Assembly (NCBI GenBank): GCA_004794785.1
Contig: SJOL01004559.1
Location: forward strand, 188,567 to 252,566
From: Opisthorchis felineus
Lineage: Eukaryota; Platyhelminthes; Trematoda; Opisthorchiida; Opisthorchiidae
Reading direction: 5' to 3'
Length of the DNA: 64,000 bases
In this document: in pieces, positions 34,190 through 46,800 of the stretch
Layout of the letters: each line of letters begins with the position of its first letter
Numbering within the stretch: position 1 is the stretch's first letter
Program-made: the position numbers and the translations under genes
The notes under the pieces: model-generated
Told to the model about the DNA's origin: nothing
Databases searched by the model: none
The model's input: only the letters and a program-made list of their open reading frames with translations

Positions 34190-37025
34190 GTATTGTGAAT
34201 ACAAAGTTCGGCGTACATGTATGTTTTCGGAAAGTCTCAGCTGCCTTTAACAATTGCATACCGATGCACAAATCTATGGGTAAACAGAGTGCAAACGTGC
34301 AGAGTCAGTAACCAACAGGTAAACATTGAATAACTCAGGTTAGGTGATCGATTAATAAGCAGTTCAATCTTTTCGATTGAGCCATTCGCTTGTGCACACA
34401 GAGTTGAACTCAATAAGCAGATAGCGATCAAATCGAAGCTTTGAGCGCTGACTGTCTAACTATTTTTGATCGATTATTTGGAATCGGATAAACGGTGGTA
34501 AACGACCTGGTTGACTTAGTGTCCTTTATCTGGTGAGTGGTTTAGAGTTGCGCTGTTGCCTGACTTATCAATTTGTGAAAGGGCAACAGTGGAAGGTAAC
34601 TGATAACGCCTCCGAGAAACCATTCGATATTTCGGGTAAGCTCGTTTTTTGCTTTTTTTAAAGCAAGACGGAGTAGTCGAAAGGATTCAAAGACAGATTG
34701 ACAGCCATTGTCAGTTATGGTGCGTGCCCGAAAAGTGTGACGGTGAATAGCAGAGTGAAAGTCGGTGTTCTCTGAGGAACGCGACTCATACACGAAACTG
34801 CCTTCTGCTTGATCTAAACATAAAAATTTGTTAGTTTCAATAAGCCGAGAGAAAAGCATTTGCAACTTGGCGCTGCTTATTATTTTTTTCTGACAATTTA
34901 TTTATCTAATGAACTTGCCTTTTTGCGAAATTCTCGTATACACGTGATTTCCATAGTCCTAATGGATTCTGGTTTCTTTTCCAGATAAACCTCTAATTAG
35001 ACAAACCCTCCAACCTAGGGATAGTTTGGATGCTCCCAAATAGTATCTTCTGTAAAAAAGGAGAAATACTGTGGTTTCCTAATCAATATATAAATGACTC
35101 TGTCAGAAAGTGATCGTTATTTGGGTTGTCAGGAATTTTGAGCTTATTCCCGTGTCGTGAAATTTCTGCCTCTCTTGTGGTGCAATGTTAACATCACAGA
35201 GGATGGCACTGGCCTATTCAAGAGGGTTGGTCGCGAAGTGAACAAACGATACAGGGACCACAGACTTCTCGAACTGGCTGGTGCTTTCTAATTTCACCCT
35301 CAGTCTCAGAACTTGGGACAACCAGGTTCATACTGTCGTGAACTTTGTCAACTCACGATGCAGCCAAAGTATCCGATAAAATCGATCACATTGTCAACTT
35401 GTGGCGGTCACAAGACTCAACTTAGATCATTACATAACACATTTCGGTATTGTTATTCTGTGGTCCCAAAGTAAGGTTAAACGACTTTGCGGCGCACGCC
35501 ATCGATCAGTAGCCAAGTCTATTGACATTTGCACGCAAAAGGAAAACAAAGACAACAATTATCGTATGCTTATTAATTTGGTTGTCCGCTGAGAGTCAGT
35601 AATTTTTAGCCCCGAGTATTTATTTAACTCCAATTAATCCCTGCACCCAGGCATGTCATATCTGATAATGTTCCGCAATTTAAAGGGTGCAATTTGGACG
35701 GAGTACTTTAGAGACTTAGTGTGTTTTGAGACCATTTTCTTCAGGTTGATTGCAGAAATTCACAAAATCTAATGACAACTTTACTGTGGGTTCAGCTTTT
35801 GCCCTATGCTGCGTCAGATGAAGTGCCACAGGAAACAATTTTGAAGGCAAAACAGCCACCCTATATCGATTGTCGCCAGTTTAAAAAAGTAGAGCTCTCT
35901 GTCCAAAAGTGGTGAGTGTGTGGAAGGAAACATAGATCTCCCTTCAAAAGGTGGAAACCTAATTCGCTTCGCCTGAATATTCTGATATTTTGGAGCGTTT
36001 AGACATAATTAGCACAAGTAGTTGGCTGTTTCTAGATACAGACCGCATGTTTAAACCGATCAGTCTCAAAAAACAACTAAGAAAACTGTTGTTTTTTGAA
36101 CTGAGAATTTCAACTTGGAGGACAAAACAGAGATTACTAGTGAAAAGTAAGTGTTTTGATTTGCCAACGCACTCCTCAAGGAAAAATCTCGTTAGTAGCC
36201 AAAACTGTTCGCCATCATCATCTTTTAATAGGTTTAGATTTAATGGTAGCTAAGTCCCACGACCGTCAGATTTGTAAATTGTAAAGTCGATTAAGTAAGC
36301 TCCTTTTATGGAACTTGTGAGAATGTGACGACAGAATTATCAGCATGAAATTGGGCAGTAGAAACGAAGAAAAAAGGTACAGTTTTCGCTGCGTTTGGGG
36401 AACATCAGCTATAAATTCTTGCACTTCCCGCTGCATTCTCATTATCACCTGCAGCGTACAATTTTCTGTTAACCACATCCATCTGCTGTGGAGCGTTTGC
36501 ACTGCCGGATAAGAAGGCTTGTTTGGCAAAGTGAAGAATAACATATGCTCGACGATCTCTTCGTAGGAATCCCAATAAAAAAATCAAAAATGCAGGCTGC
36601 TCCTGTGTCAGCCGATCTGTGTGTACCTGATTAGTACTCAGAGAGGGAGGAAAAATGAGTCAAACAATAAGTTCGCGTAATCACTGTCAGCATCGTTACT
36701 ATCACCATTATCCTCAGCAGTACACCAGCAGTGCATACTGGCGCATAGCTGCTCTGTAAAGTGTGAACAGGAAAGAAACCGCTGGGGATTTATTATGAAA
36801 ATGTTTGTGTCCTCAGTGGAAGCGCTGAGGATAGAGTGTTTACGATCTCGAGCAGCAACCAGAGGAAATATCTGGGCAACATATCGGAATACCATACTGT
36901 CAGTGTGTTTGATCCGAAGCCCTTTAAGGTTTTCAACAGCGTAAGCCGAGAATGCACGAGCATTTGGACTATAACATCCCTAAATTAGACCTTTGTTTCT
37001 GTAACAACATGCGTAGCAAACAAAG
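34190..37025. other. No identifiable gene
   Basis: Open stretches at 34542-34865 (minus, 107 codons) and 36266-36544 (minus) lack motifs. No family A repeat was found. Confidence 0.4.
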
Positions 37026-37029
37026 TCAG

Positions 37030-38145
37030 CGGGATGTCGTCATTTCTCTTTGAGCTCTTCAGTCGCAGCTCTAAGAACCATCCATTTTATAGCATGAATG
37101 AGAATAGGGAATGATAAAGTAATGGAACTAAGCCAATCGTATGGCCAATCAATCTGGTCCGGTTCTTAATTTCAAGGCGAGGTGATAACTTGCCTTGTAA
37201 TCTTTGGTACGCTCAAGTTGAGTCGGTAGTGATTGACAAAACATGACCTAACTGAAGGCTAACAATTTCGAGTTGACATTGCGCAGTTAGGTTCTGAGCT
37301 CTTTATTGGGATGAACCCTATGTCCATGGCTAGAATGTGTTTGGAGGTCGATGACGCAGGTTTTCGGGTCTTAGCTCGCCTTCACTTTGTCGGTCGATTA
37401 GTCACCTGACTCAAATAACGAGACAAATGCTCTGAGACATGTTCGCATAAGCTCCTATCTGTTCAGCCAATGCATGTTTCACCGCAACCGTGTGTGAACA
37501 GGTACATAACGTGCGAGGCAGCGAGACTGAATACAATATGCAACGCACATCAAAGATTGACTTATCTCGTAGACGAGAGCAGCATCAGTTGAGCGGCTGT
37601 GCCGTACGGCTGTATGGCTAAATGTGCAGTGGGCCTGATATGAACCGACTGATAAAATTGCGGTTCGGGCAGAAACCTTACAGTCCTCTTTTGTTGCATG
37701 GTTTTATTTCCACTCAACTATACAAGCAACTCAAAACATGTCTCGAAACATTTGTCTCGTCAGTTGAGTCAGGTGACTAATCGACCGACAAAGTGAAGGC
37801 GAGCTAAGACCCGAAAACCTGCGTCATCGACCTCCAAACACATTCTAGCCATGGACATAGGGTTCATCCCAATAAAGAGCTCAGAACTTAACTGCGCAAT
37901 GTCAACTCGAAATTGTTAGCCTTCAGTTAGGTCATGTTTTGTCAATCACTACCGACTCAACTTGAGCGTACCAAAGATTATGAGGTAAGTTATCACCTTG
38001 CTTTGAAATTAAGAATCGGATCTGATTGACCGACCATACGAGTGGCTTCGTTCCACTGCCTAATCATTCTCTATCTCTATTTACAATGCGCACGTGCACC
38101 TCAAACTGGTTGACTCAAAGATCTCACGGCACCCCTTCGGACAGC
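37030..38145. repeat. Long inverted repeat of about 1.1 kb
   Basis: The left arm (core 37137-37443) is matched in reverse complement by the right arm (core 37736-38042). By eye roughly nine bases in ten agree over about 300 bp, with sampled blocks such as GGACATAGGGTTCATCCC pairing fully. More diverged pairing continues outward to about 37030 and 38145. The loop is about 290 bp and unrelated to the arms. The right arm carries an AATAAA on plus. No transposase or RT frame is visible. It could be a fold-back element, two head-to-head pieces of an LTR-type element, or an inverted duplication. If transcribed it would make a long hairpin RNA. Confidence 0.8.
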
Positions 38146-38149
38146 AGTT

Positions 38150-41100
38150 GCCTTCTTTCCCGTTATCACGCCATAGCCTATTCCACGCAAACATCTTCCC
38201 AACAAGAGGTCAGGAGTTGGAAACTGCGCTTTCTTCGGTCGGGGATAGTTGCGCATGCATAGCACATGTGCCGCTTACCTTGATTTGATGAAATTTACTT
38301 TTCGCTCTATTGATTCGGATTTGTTATGATCACCCGTTAGGCACCACTTCAGTGAGGACAGGTCGCAGCCATCTGGCACCTGATATGTAGCAAAGGCTTC
38401 AATGCTCTCATGTTTGGGGAAGTTCAAATTCCTTTGGAACGACAAGGTAAGGTGTTCCTTACAGATGTCTCGCAGATGTCAATAGATTTAGTAGAATTCG
38501 TTCCGGACGTCATAAACAACGCATTTTGACAAACGTGGTTCACCTAGTGAGAATGTTTGCACTACTTGCCTCCGCCGTGGTACGTTACAGCATACGCAGC
38601 TTCAAAAAAGAGTAATCAGCTCAACAAACTCAAGTTCTTCTCGGCGATATTTTAGAAGGGTACAGCATGAAAAATCCTTGAAATTTAAAGCCATTAAACG
38701 CGCACCTAAACAGGAAACCACTGCTACAGTACTATTTAAAGCGGCCTGTGCGGACTGATGGCCGTAAAATAACAAGACATTATCGTTCGCATAGTACGAA
38801 CGAACTAACCTTTAGTTAGCTTGATTTCGAGTTCACTCGAAATGCGGATCTCCTCTTACTGTCGATGATAGAACTGAACAAAACAAGGGATAGCGTAGCG
38901 CCTCGTACCATACTGGTTAAGTGAAAACTTTCGCAAGCTTCCTTGGAAGCCCCGAAAAGATCAGAGATATGAAGGCGGAGGGAATGTGTTATATTCAAAT
39001 AAACTCAAGGACTATTCATTTTTGGTCATGTATGTGGAGAAGAACCGACCTAATAATGAAATTGAAGGCTCATTTGCAATCGATAAAAATGGAAATTGTT
39101 GATTGGCATTACGTTTGACACTACTCAAACATTTGACGTTGTGATCAACGCAAACCATACCCGGACGAATCTGTGTTCAGTGATGCCGGATATGTGTCCG
39201 ATGTACCTTGTTTAACTGTCACAGTATTCATTCACGGCAGGTAACCGTGCTACAACAATCGTATGTGCTACGGACAATCTAGTTGAGACGAAAAAGAAAG
39301 ATCCATCGTCATTCTTAAATGGATCCGGTGAAATTCCGTCTCTCTAGGCATCTTGATGGAGCTTTAGGACGGATGGACATATTAGAAGATCATAAACGGT
39401 TTCAAACTAACAGCGTAAGGCTCGAACTCAGGGCGTCGAATAAGGACATGCGTAGACGCTAGCCCTTATTATATACGAGATTCGAAAAGTTCCCTTTAAC
39501 TATTCACTAACAAAGTGTATCCTTGTCGCCGTTTTACGGACGAGTTGAAACCGCTTCACCGCATTCCTTAAAACAACGAATTCCCTGCTCCATCATACAT
39601 CCCTATTCACGCACAGGCTACTTTTGAACTGATATACAACAGGCATAACCACGCCTCGATCCCGGAGGAACACAACGTTTTGTATAAGGTAGTGCCCATG
39701 AGCGTTCTGTGATCCAGTGCGAACAGAAACATCACACACTAAGTTTCCAGCGGGTATAATCTCTCACCACTTACCGGCAATGTCCTATGAGGACTCCGCT
39801 TTTAAAGAACTTCATTGTAAGTTTCCAGAGTTTTTGGACCTCCAAAAAGGAGTTTTCCTCTAGGGTTCATCTAAAATTCAGCAAAAAGCTTCACCGGACG
39901 AGCGTACGATTTTAACCAAACTGTGTATTCCAGACCAATCAGTGGTGGATTAGTGAGCTCCACCATCGATAGCTAATGGTCATTTGGTCGCTATGGCTCC
40001 ATTTTGGCTTAGTAGTAGAAGAGATGAAGGTGGATAACAGATATCCAATGAGCCTAAACCCAGCTCTGATAAGGGTCACAGGTCAGCAAAATGTAAAGTA
40101 GTGGTGGTTTTCCATCTAAAGGAAACTTATCATCAAGTCGTGCCCCAAACCGATAGAGGCGGTCAGTATTTCTAGTGGGCCTCCTAAAGTTTGGAACCAC
40201 ATCCGAATTCATCGGAATGAGTGGGAGGACAGCTATCCGCTGGCTAAAACCGTCTTCCAATGAATCATAGTTATTGGTTGTATGCACGAACCTTAGGAAA
40301 ACTGAGCATATGGTACTGACCCTTGCGAGAACTTATGTAAGTGCGCTAACAAACCGTTTAGAGGGAAGTGCATATAGGTAGTTAGTCGAGCGAGGAAGCC
40401 TCAGCGCGTGCTTAGATTCATACGAACACCAGCCTAATAAGCTGCGGCACTTCATCGGTAGCGTCTGAATAAGGGGGCCCATGAAACTGGATTTTTAATC
40501 CCAATTTGAAAATAAGCAAGTGTCTGTCGATACAGAATCTAGAGTATTTGCAAAAGACTCTTTGTAGACAACTCTCCCAAAAGTTTGAGCAATAAAAGCC
40601 TCGTTAAAAACGCAAAAATTGGACGCCAAACAACAGATGTGTGCGGTGACATGCAGTAGGCCGTTTTCCTATGTGCCTGATTGACATGTCCACAACTGAG
40701 ATCTGCAAAAGATAACTGAGTAGTGCACGAGGGGAGTTAAGGGTGTAAATGAAGAAAGACAGGAAGTGTCAGAAGCTGCATGATTCTGATTATCTTTCCT
40801 GCTCAACTCAGCTAATTAGGGGACTCGGCTGATATTATCAAGCAATGGCCGGTGTGAAATGATTACAAATGTACTTCGTGATCATATATGGCCCGGGATG
40901 CAGCTTGAGCACCCTCAGCAGTCTAACCGCAAGGCAGCGGTGGTTGTTGGTGGTAATTACCACGATGGCCTGACATTTAGAGAACAAGATGTCACACAGC
41001 TTCAAACTCCCAGCTAGGTAACTGTTTGTAGGACCGCCATCCAGAGGATTTTCCCCTTGGATGCTTCATAGACATATCCAGGATATTTCAAGGTGGTTTT

Positions 41101-43575
41101 CCTGTACACAAGACGCCTCATTAGGATAAGACTTATTCTCTCCACGATGACAGTTTGCATGGAGCTACCATCAGTCACTTTGAGAGATAGTAAAGAGCAC
41201 TTGTGATGAAATACGCACTTCGCTGTGCTGGCTTTTTGCGGTCTTAATCACAAGGTAACATTTTTATGCTTATTTCATCTGGCTCTAACTTCAAACGTTC
41301 TGATGTCACAACAACTGACAAACCGACTTGAACAAATAAACGACAAATGGTTTGTACTCATGTTTTTCTCATATTCATTCACGCACCTACTAATGAAGCC
41401 CGCGGGAGAGGGATTGCAGTTGACTTATATATAACTAGTTGTGATGTACAACCTTGCTTACTGGACTTCGGCACATTAGCCTTCTTTCTGTTTTCAGTCC
41501 ACAGAAATCGTCATGAACACCTGCCTTCGGATAATCACTGTCCCCCGGTGCTTCCACGACCTATTGTGCGGTACTTAGGTAAACAGATAACTGCCAAACT
41601 TGCCACAGCTTGCTACCGCTCAATGTTGACCGTACTTTGAAAGGTACTGCGTGATAAGTTTTGTAATTTAGGAATGACACTTTCGAACCTAGTCCGCTGT
41701 AGGGATGTGAAGAGCCTAAATGTTGTCGGATCATTTAGGCAAAGAACATGTCGTTTTTCATCCATGGGGTGTAGACTAATATCTTATTGTAGTCTATAGG
41801 TGATCACGCCAAGGAGCGACCGAATTTCCGTGAAGACAGCTTGTATCCGGCTTCTTGAGGTTCATTCCTATGGCGAATTCCTTCTTAAAACGGGATGAAA
41901 AATGTTTCCCTTTGTCTAGCTTATGACGAATGTTATAGAAAGTAAAGCTTTATGACATTCTCTTTTATCAGGTCCAACGAATTATATAGTTTTTTAGTGA
42001 CACATCCAAATTTTATGGCAGCCAAAACGTAAATGTTATGGTTCCACAATCCACAGTCAAGATGGTAATCGTGATTTTAGAATCCAGGATATCTGATACC
42101 CTCCGGGCGTTGCAGTGCAAAACAAACCCCTTTTATTAGGAGTGTAATTCCCTCATCATCGTACGATCATTACAAGTTGGGTGCATCTCGTAAGAGACAC
42201 GAGTTGTTTCCATTCCATGATCGCATTCAGTAAAATCATTGATTCGGGGTAAACCATGCTCCCTTGGCCATTGTTTGGCATACTTTTATTAGGGTCATTT
42301 GATACAGCCTACGCACCAAAACGATCGCAAACAACAGAGAGTATCAGTCGAGTACGCTTGGAAGTCTACAATGTAAATCTCCCACTCGCACCTATATATT
42401 TTGCTCGCCCATTGTTTGATCGCTAAAGCACCACCCGCTTATTGCGAAAACCGCAGTGAGTTTGGACATTTCCGCCTACCCAACATAAACACCACCACCC
42501 CTCAGAGTACATGATCTGCTCACCGGCGCGATACCTGAGTGTGTATACATATTTACTCATTTATCAAGGCGAACAACTGCTGGCTAGGGCGATCAGCAAA
42601 GGTTGGGACAACAGATAAGTAACCAAGCCAATATTTATTACGTCAGTCTCATACACATCCTAAGGTGAGCTAGCTTGTTTTGTTACCAGTCCTCAGAATA
42701 TTCCCTTTGCTAAGCAATATTATGGGTGTTGGGAGTCTATTTGATGACCACCAATTAGCCGGATAAATTGACCTCAGATTTTATTCTCGAGTGAAATCCC
42801 CGACAGGAAACATCTCCATTCAGGAGATAATTTTGGAGGCACGGTATATGTTCCAAAAGCAATTCCTTTTAGGGGAAACAAACCCACGAAACTGAAGAGG
42901 AGACAGTTTATGGATTCCCACAATGGCTAACTTAGACCCAAACACAAAAAATAGAACTCGACCCCATAGACTCATATTTATTACTGGACTGTCGCCTTGT
43001 GCGATTTATGTCATACACACAGCCGAATCAGTACATTGCTATATCACTAAATAATCCTTGACAGGGTTTAACTGATAAGTTAGGCTACTATTCATTAAAA
43101 TACTTCAGACTTACAACAGCTATCGAGTGTAAGATAGTTGTAGGGTGAGATAGAGTAGCGAACGAAAACTCAGTGGTTTCCGAGTTCCGAACAATGACCA
43201 TTGTTTTCGATCCTGTACAGAAGTTCATCACCGTGACAAACTGTCTCGTTTGGTTGATCCCGCTCAAGTCAAACAGATGAAAATAGTTCGTAAAGATCTA
43301 GACGATGGGGGCTTGTAACCATGTATCGATCACAGATTCGCAAGGGTATCGAATATATGAAGCATCTCTCTCAGAAAAAATCAAAAATCCCATCCTTACG
43401 ACATGGAAGCCCTTTAAATCTCGTACACAGATAAAACTTCACTACATCAGTGCATAAAGTACAAAATACGGTTTCTATTTGTCGGGGAGAGGTTAGCATA
43501 CTCCGAAAGTGTTACAGCAAAAAAGAAATATTGTATATTATAATTTCAGTTCAAAGGCACCTAGATTGTCTATAC
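38150..43575. other. Long stretch without assignable genes
   Basis: Many short frames, none with a recognisable domain, including 40054-40287 (minus) and 41225-41640 (two overlapping plus frames). No copies of the window's repeats were recognised. Confidence 0.4.
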
Positions 43576-43577
43576 GT

Positions 43578-43805
43578 AATGCGCTACTCATAAGGTTGCT
43601 GAAACTTTCTCGACAGCCCACGACCGGTTTCACCCTTCTTGGGGCTCATCAGGTAGGCGCAGTCCCCGAGTTCCCGTCAACCTGATGTTCTACTTGAAAC
43701 CAAATTGCACGAAATTAGCAAACTGCACTCATTTGCAAACAAATTTGGTTTTGACGGGATACTCACCTGGAACCCAGCTGAATCTCTGGTTTGTGATGTT
43801 TCCAG
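43578..43805 (-). mobile_element. Best-preserved family A repeat
   Basis: Blocks in plus order: TCATAAGGTTGCTGAAAC, CGACAGCCCACGACCGG (hammerhead on minus), GAGTTCCCGTCAACC, ATGTTCTACTTGAAACC, CACTCATTTGCAAACAAA, CTCACCTGGAACCCAGCTG. Family relationship is clear along the whole length. The right boundary is cut off sharply at about 43805 without the GCTGCACC block, so it is truncated there. No target duplication was identified. Confidence 0.75.
43616..43658 (-). ncRNA. Type I hammerhead ribozyme, complete core
   Basis: Minus strand in order: GCCTAC (stem I), CTGATGA, GCCC-loop-GGGT (stem II), GAAA, CCGG (stem III), TC, then GTGGGC (stem I). Stem I forms six pairs including one G-T wobble and can extend through a small internal loop (GAC with GTC). 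Every conserved hammerhead position is present; predicted cleavage is after the GTC, just before GTGGGC (around 43621/43622 on plus). The four-base palindromic stem III is the minimal form known from Penelope-like elements. The best candidate in the window for self-cleavage. Confidence 0.8.
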
Positions 43806-43809
43806 GCCT

Positions 43810-46800
43810 GAGAGTAGGGGAGCCAACGGGGCAGAAGTATGAAGGTAATCTGAACGTAAAATCGAACCATGTTACTTCAGTGCGACCACACATTACTCAA
43901 GCACTGATCGTGCATATTGGCAAGCAGGCGGTCTGGGCAATTCAAAAGAAGGAATTACCTTTGCCTGTTCAATCGATAAATAATACTTCTTGTAGCCAAA
44001 ACGGACCAAATGACTGGTTGTCTGTGCTGCTCTATATTCAAATTAGCAACGGGTGCACTTTTGCCAGGTAAAGTGCAGACAGTGAGCTTGCAATTGGACT
44101 ACCCGAGTAGCACGGATGAGACATTATCCCGGTTTATTGCGGACATCCTGGGTCTGATCCCCAGTGTACTTTATCTTTGGCAAGTTAGTACCACTAACTG
44201 CCTATCTAACCACAAAATGGCTGCATGATCATACCAGCCACCAGTTCATGAACAACAAGGCTATATGTGTTCTGTTATTAAGTCTGTTCGGTTGGTTTTA
44301 GGGTGTATGAGCACGTAGTTGGGTAATTTTGGGTTAACTGTGGGGAAACAAATGTTTTTTAAACATAAATAGATGCTCCGAGTTCAAAGGTGTCCGAAAA
44401 GCACCCCATTATGAGCATTCAGACGGTCGACGTACACAGTACAACCATGTGGAAACATTGCACCATCGTCGATTTTCGAAAATTTGGAGATTACTGCTTT
44501 CGATCTGACCATACAGAAGGAGGCCTTCTCGTTTGAGCACCTGGACTCGTTACGAATGATCGTAAACATTCAAAGTCTACGTAGACGATACTATGGTCCC
44601 TATTTCCAGGAAGCCGCATTTCCATTCGCTCTCAGTCTAAGAATTACCGGTCGGGCATTTCCTCTATGTCCAAATAGGGCATCAAAGATACCTTCAAAAA
44701 CTCTACCTACCGACCTTTGACATCATAAGGCCATAAAATTTCAGTCCGAATAGATTGAGAATCACCTTCTTTCTGTCACTGTAAATTGCTAGCAGTTATT
44801 AGGTAGCTTTGAGAAAAAATAACACAGATAGTCCTCATGTAGCCATACAGTATTCGGATCTTATGTCATCACGCTTGACCAAGCTGCAGTATCCACTGAC
44901 TGTTTTCGAGGTTGTCATCGTTTGTGTTCACTTCGAAATAAATTACTGTAACTTGTGGCAGTTTCTACCTTATCGCCAGTTGTGTATGCATGGCAACCGT
45001 AAGCTTCGTTCTGTTTAGTTGTCCCTTCAAGGTTTAAACACCGGTCCACCATATGGGTGTAGTTTAATGAAAGGCAAGAAGGACCGATCAGCATCTATAG
45101 CATAGAACGGATGCGAGTGGATTCTACATCATCGTTACCACCTCTTGTTTGAATCACTACTTTTTACGCAAAGGATAGAGTGTACATTATCCTACCACGC
45201 AAAATTTTTTCCTAGAGAGGAACATATAAGACGACCTGTCGCTAACAGAATTCAATCAGTGTCACATCTTTAAGTTACAGAACATGCAGCCTCAATAACC
45301 TTTTATTCTGGTACTCTAGCCAAACGCAACATATATCGGTATAAGCGAATCGACTTCTCTGGCGATTCGAGTGCCGTTTCCACCAGCTATTGTCTTATCT
45401 CTACAGTGGCAAGCTGTAACTTTGGGAACCATTGTATGCTGTCTTAGCGTTTCCTCTGTGAATCCCTATGCAACAGCACTTGGACTGCACTTAAACAAAA
45501 GTCATATCAGTCGGTTATATATACTGCGGAAGTGCCATGCGAATGTCATGATCCAATGAGAGAAGCAAGTGGGAGAATGTTGGGGAAGCGGTTGGCTTCA
45601 ATCTTCCTACCTTACTTGAGAGCTCCTCACATTGTGTAGGGTTTTAAGCATTATTTACCGGTGTTGTCATTTCAGCGCTCGATTTCAATACAGATATGGT
45701 AAAAAGGGCCCACTAAATAAGATATCGTTAGCTTCGCTAAGATTTATATCACAAGCGCATTCATATCTTGCACTTGGACATACAGGGTGGCTTTTTCCCA
45801 ACAATCATTTCTACTTAAGCAACCAGCCTGAGATCATAGGCAAAGTAGAACTGAGTGATTTGCATTACTACCTATACATATTTCTTAACTGCACAAGTAC
45901 TGAGATATTCAAATTTGATATAGAGTAATCCCAACTAGTGGACAAGTGTAGGGACGTACAAGGGATAAAACATTTTCATTGCGCTTTCAGCTAAAAACAA
46001 AAATCTCTACTTAACCCACTCGTCTAATCAGCTTCGAGAATTCCCGTGATTTTTGACCGTAAAACCGAGTAGGCTTATTTGTCTGTCCGACACCGACTGA
46101 ATCTGTAATCAGTAATAGAACACATGCACTAAGTCTGTCGGGACCGTGCACAGAGATCAGCTGACTATTTCCCAGCCTTATTTTTTAGGATTACTCTGTC
46201 GGTTTAGTTTGGGCAATTGTAACCGAAAGGTAGTAGTAAGGTAAGAGTATCCTGAAAAACAGTGAGATGTGTCATCTGGATAGCCTCTCCTCACATCCCT
46301 TGGGTTCACTGAGGTTTGCCGCATACTAAGGATAGCATGTGGACACTTTAGGCTTGTAAGAACGATTCCAGTCTTTTGGTGTGACGCAAATGTAAAGTTT
46401 ATAGGATAATTTACCGGAAAATCTTGTGTTAGGAAGCCAACAGTTTCAATTTTGCTCTAAAAGTCCGATTCTCACTGAGAAACAATAAGTGATGTGCATT
46501 GTAAAGTGGTTTTGTATTGCTAATGTGGATTTTGGTAAAAAGTTACCCGCAACTGCAACTAACCACAACAACCCCTACAAAATCCCCCTGGCTCCCTTCC
46601 TTCAGGAAACCCTTTGTGTATACAGTCTGAGGACCATTATGTTGTGGACCTATGTGGTTTCAACTAAGACCGATTAAAGGCCCGTGACCAAACGCTGACT
46701 GAAAAAATTGTCAACTCGGCAATAGACACGCACAGTTATGTACTCGCAGATCCCCTGTGGCTCAGTTTTGCTAGACATGCGCTTCCGAGAACCTTGCTAA

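Noticed and set aside
37444..37735. Loop of the 1.1-kb inverted repeat as an LTR
   Set aside because: It has some LTR-like features, but no second copy, primer-binding site or polypurine tract could be shown.
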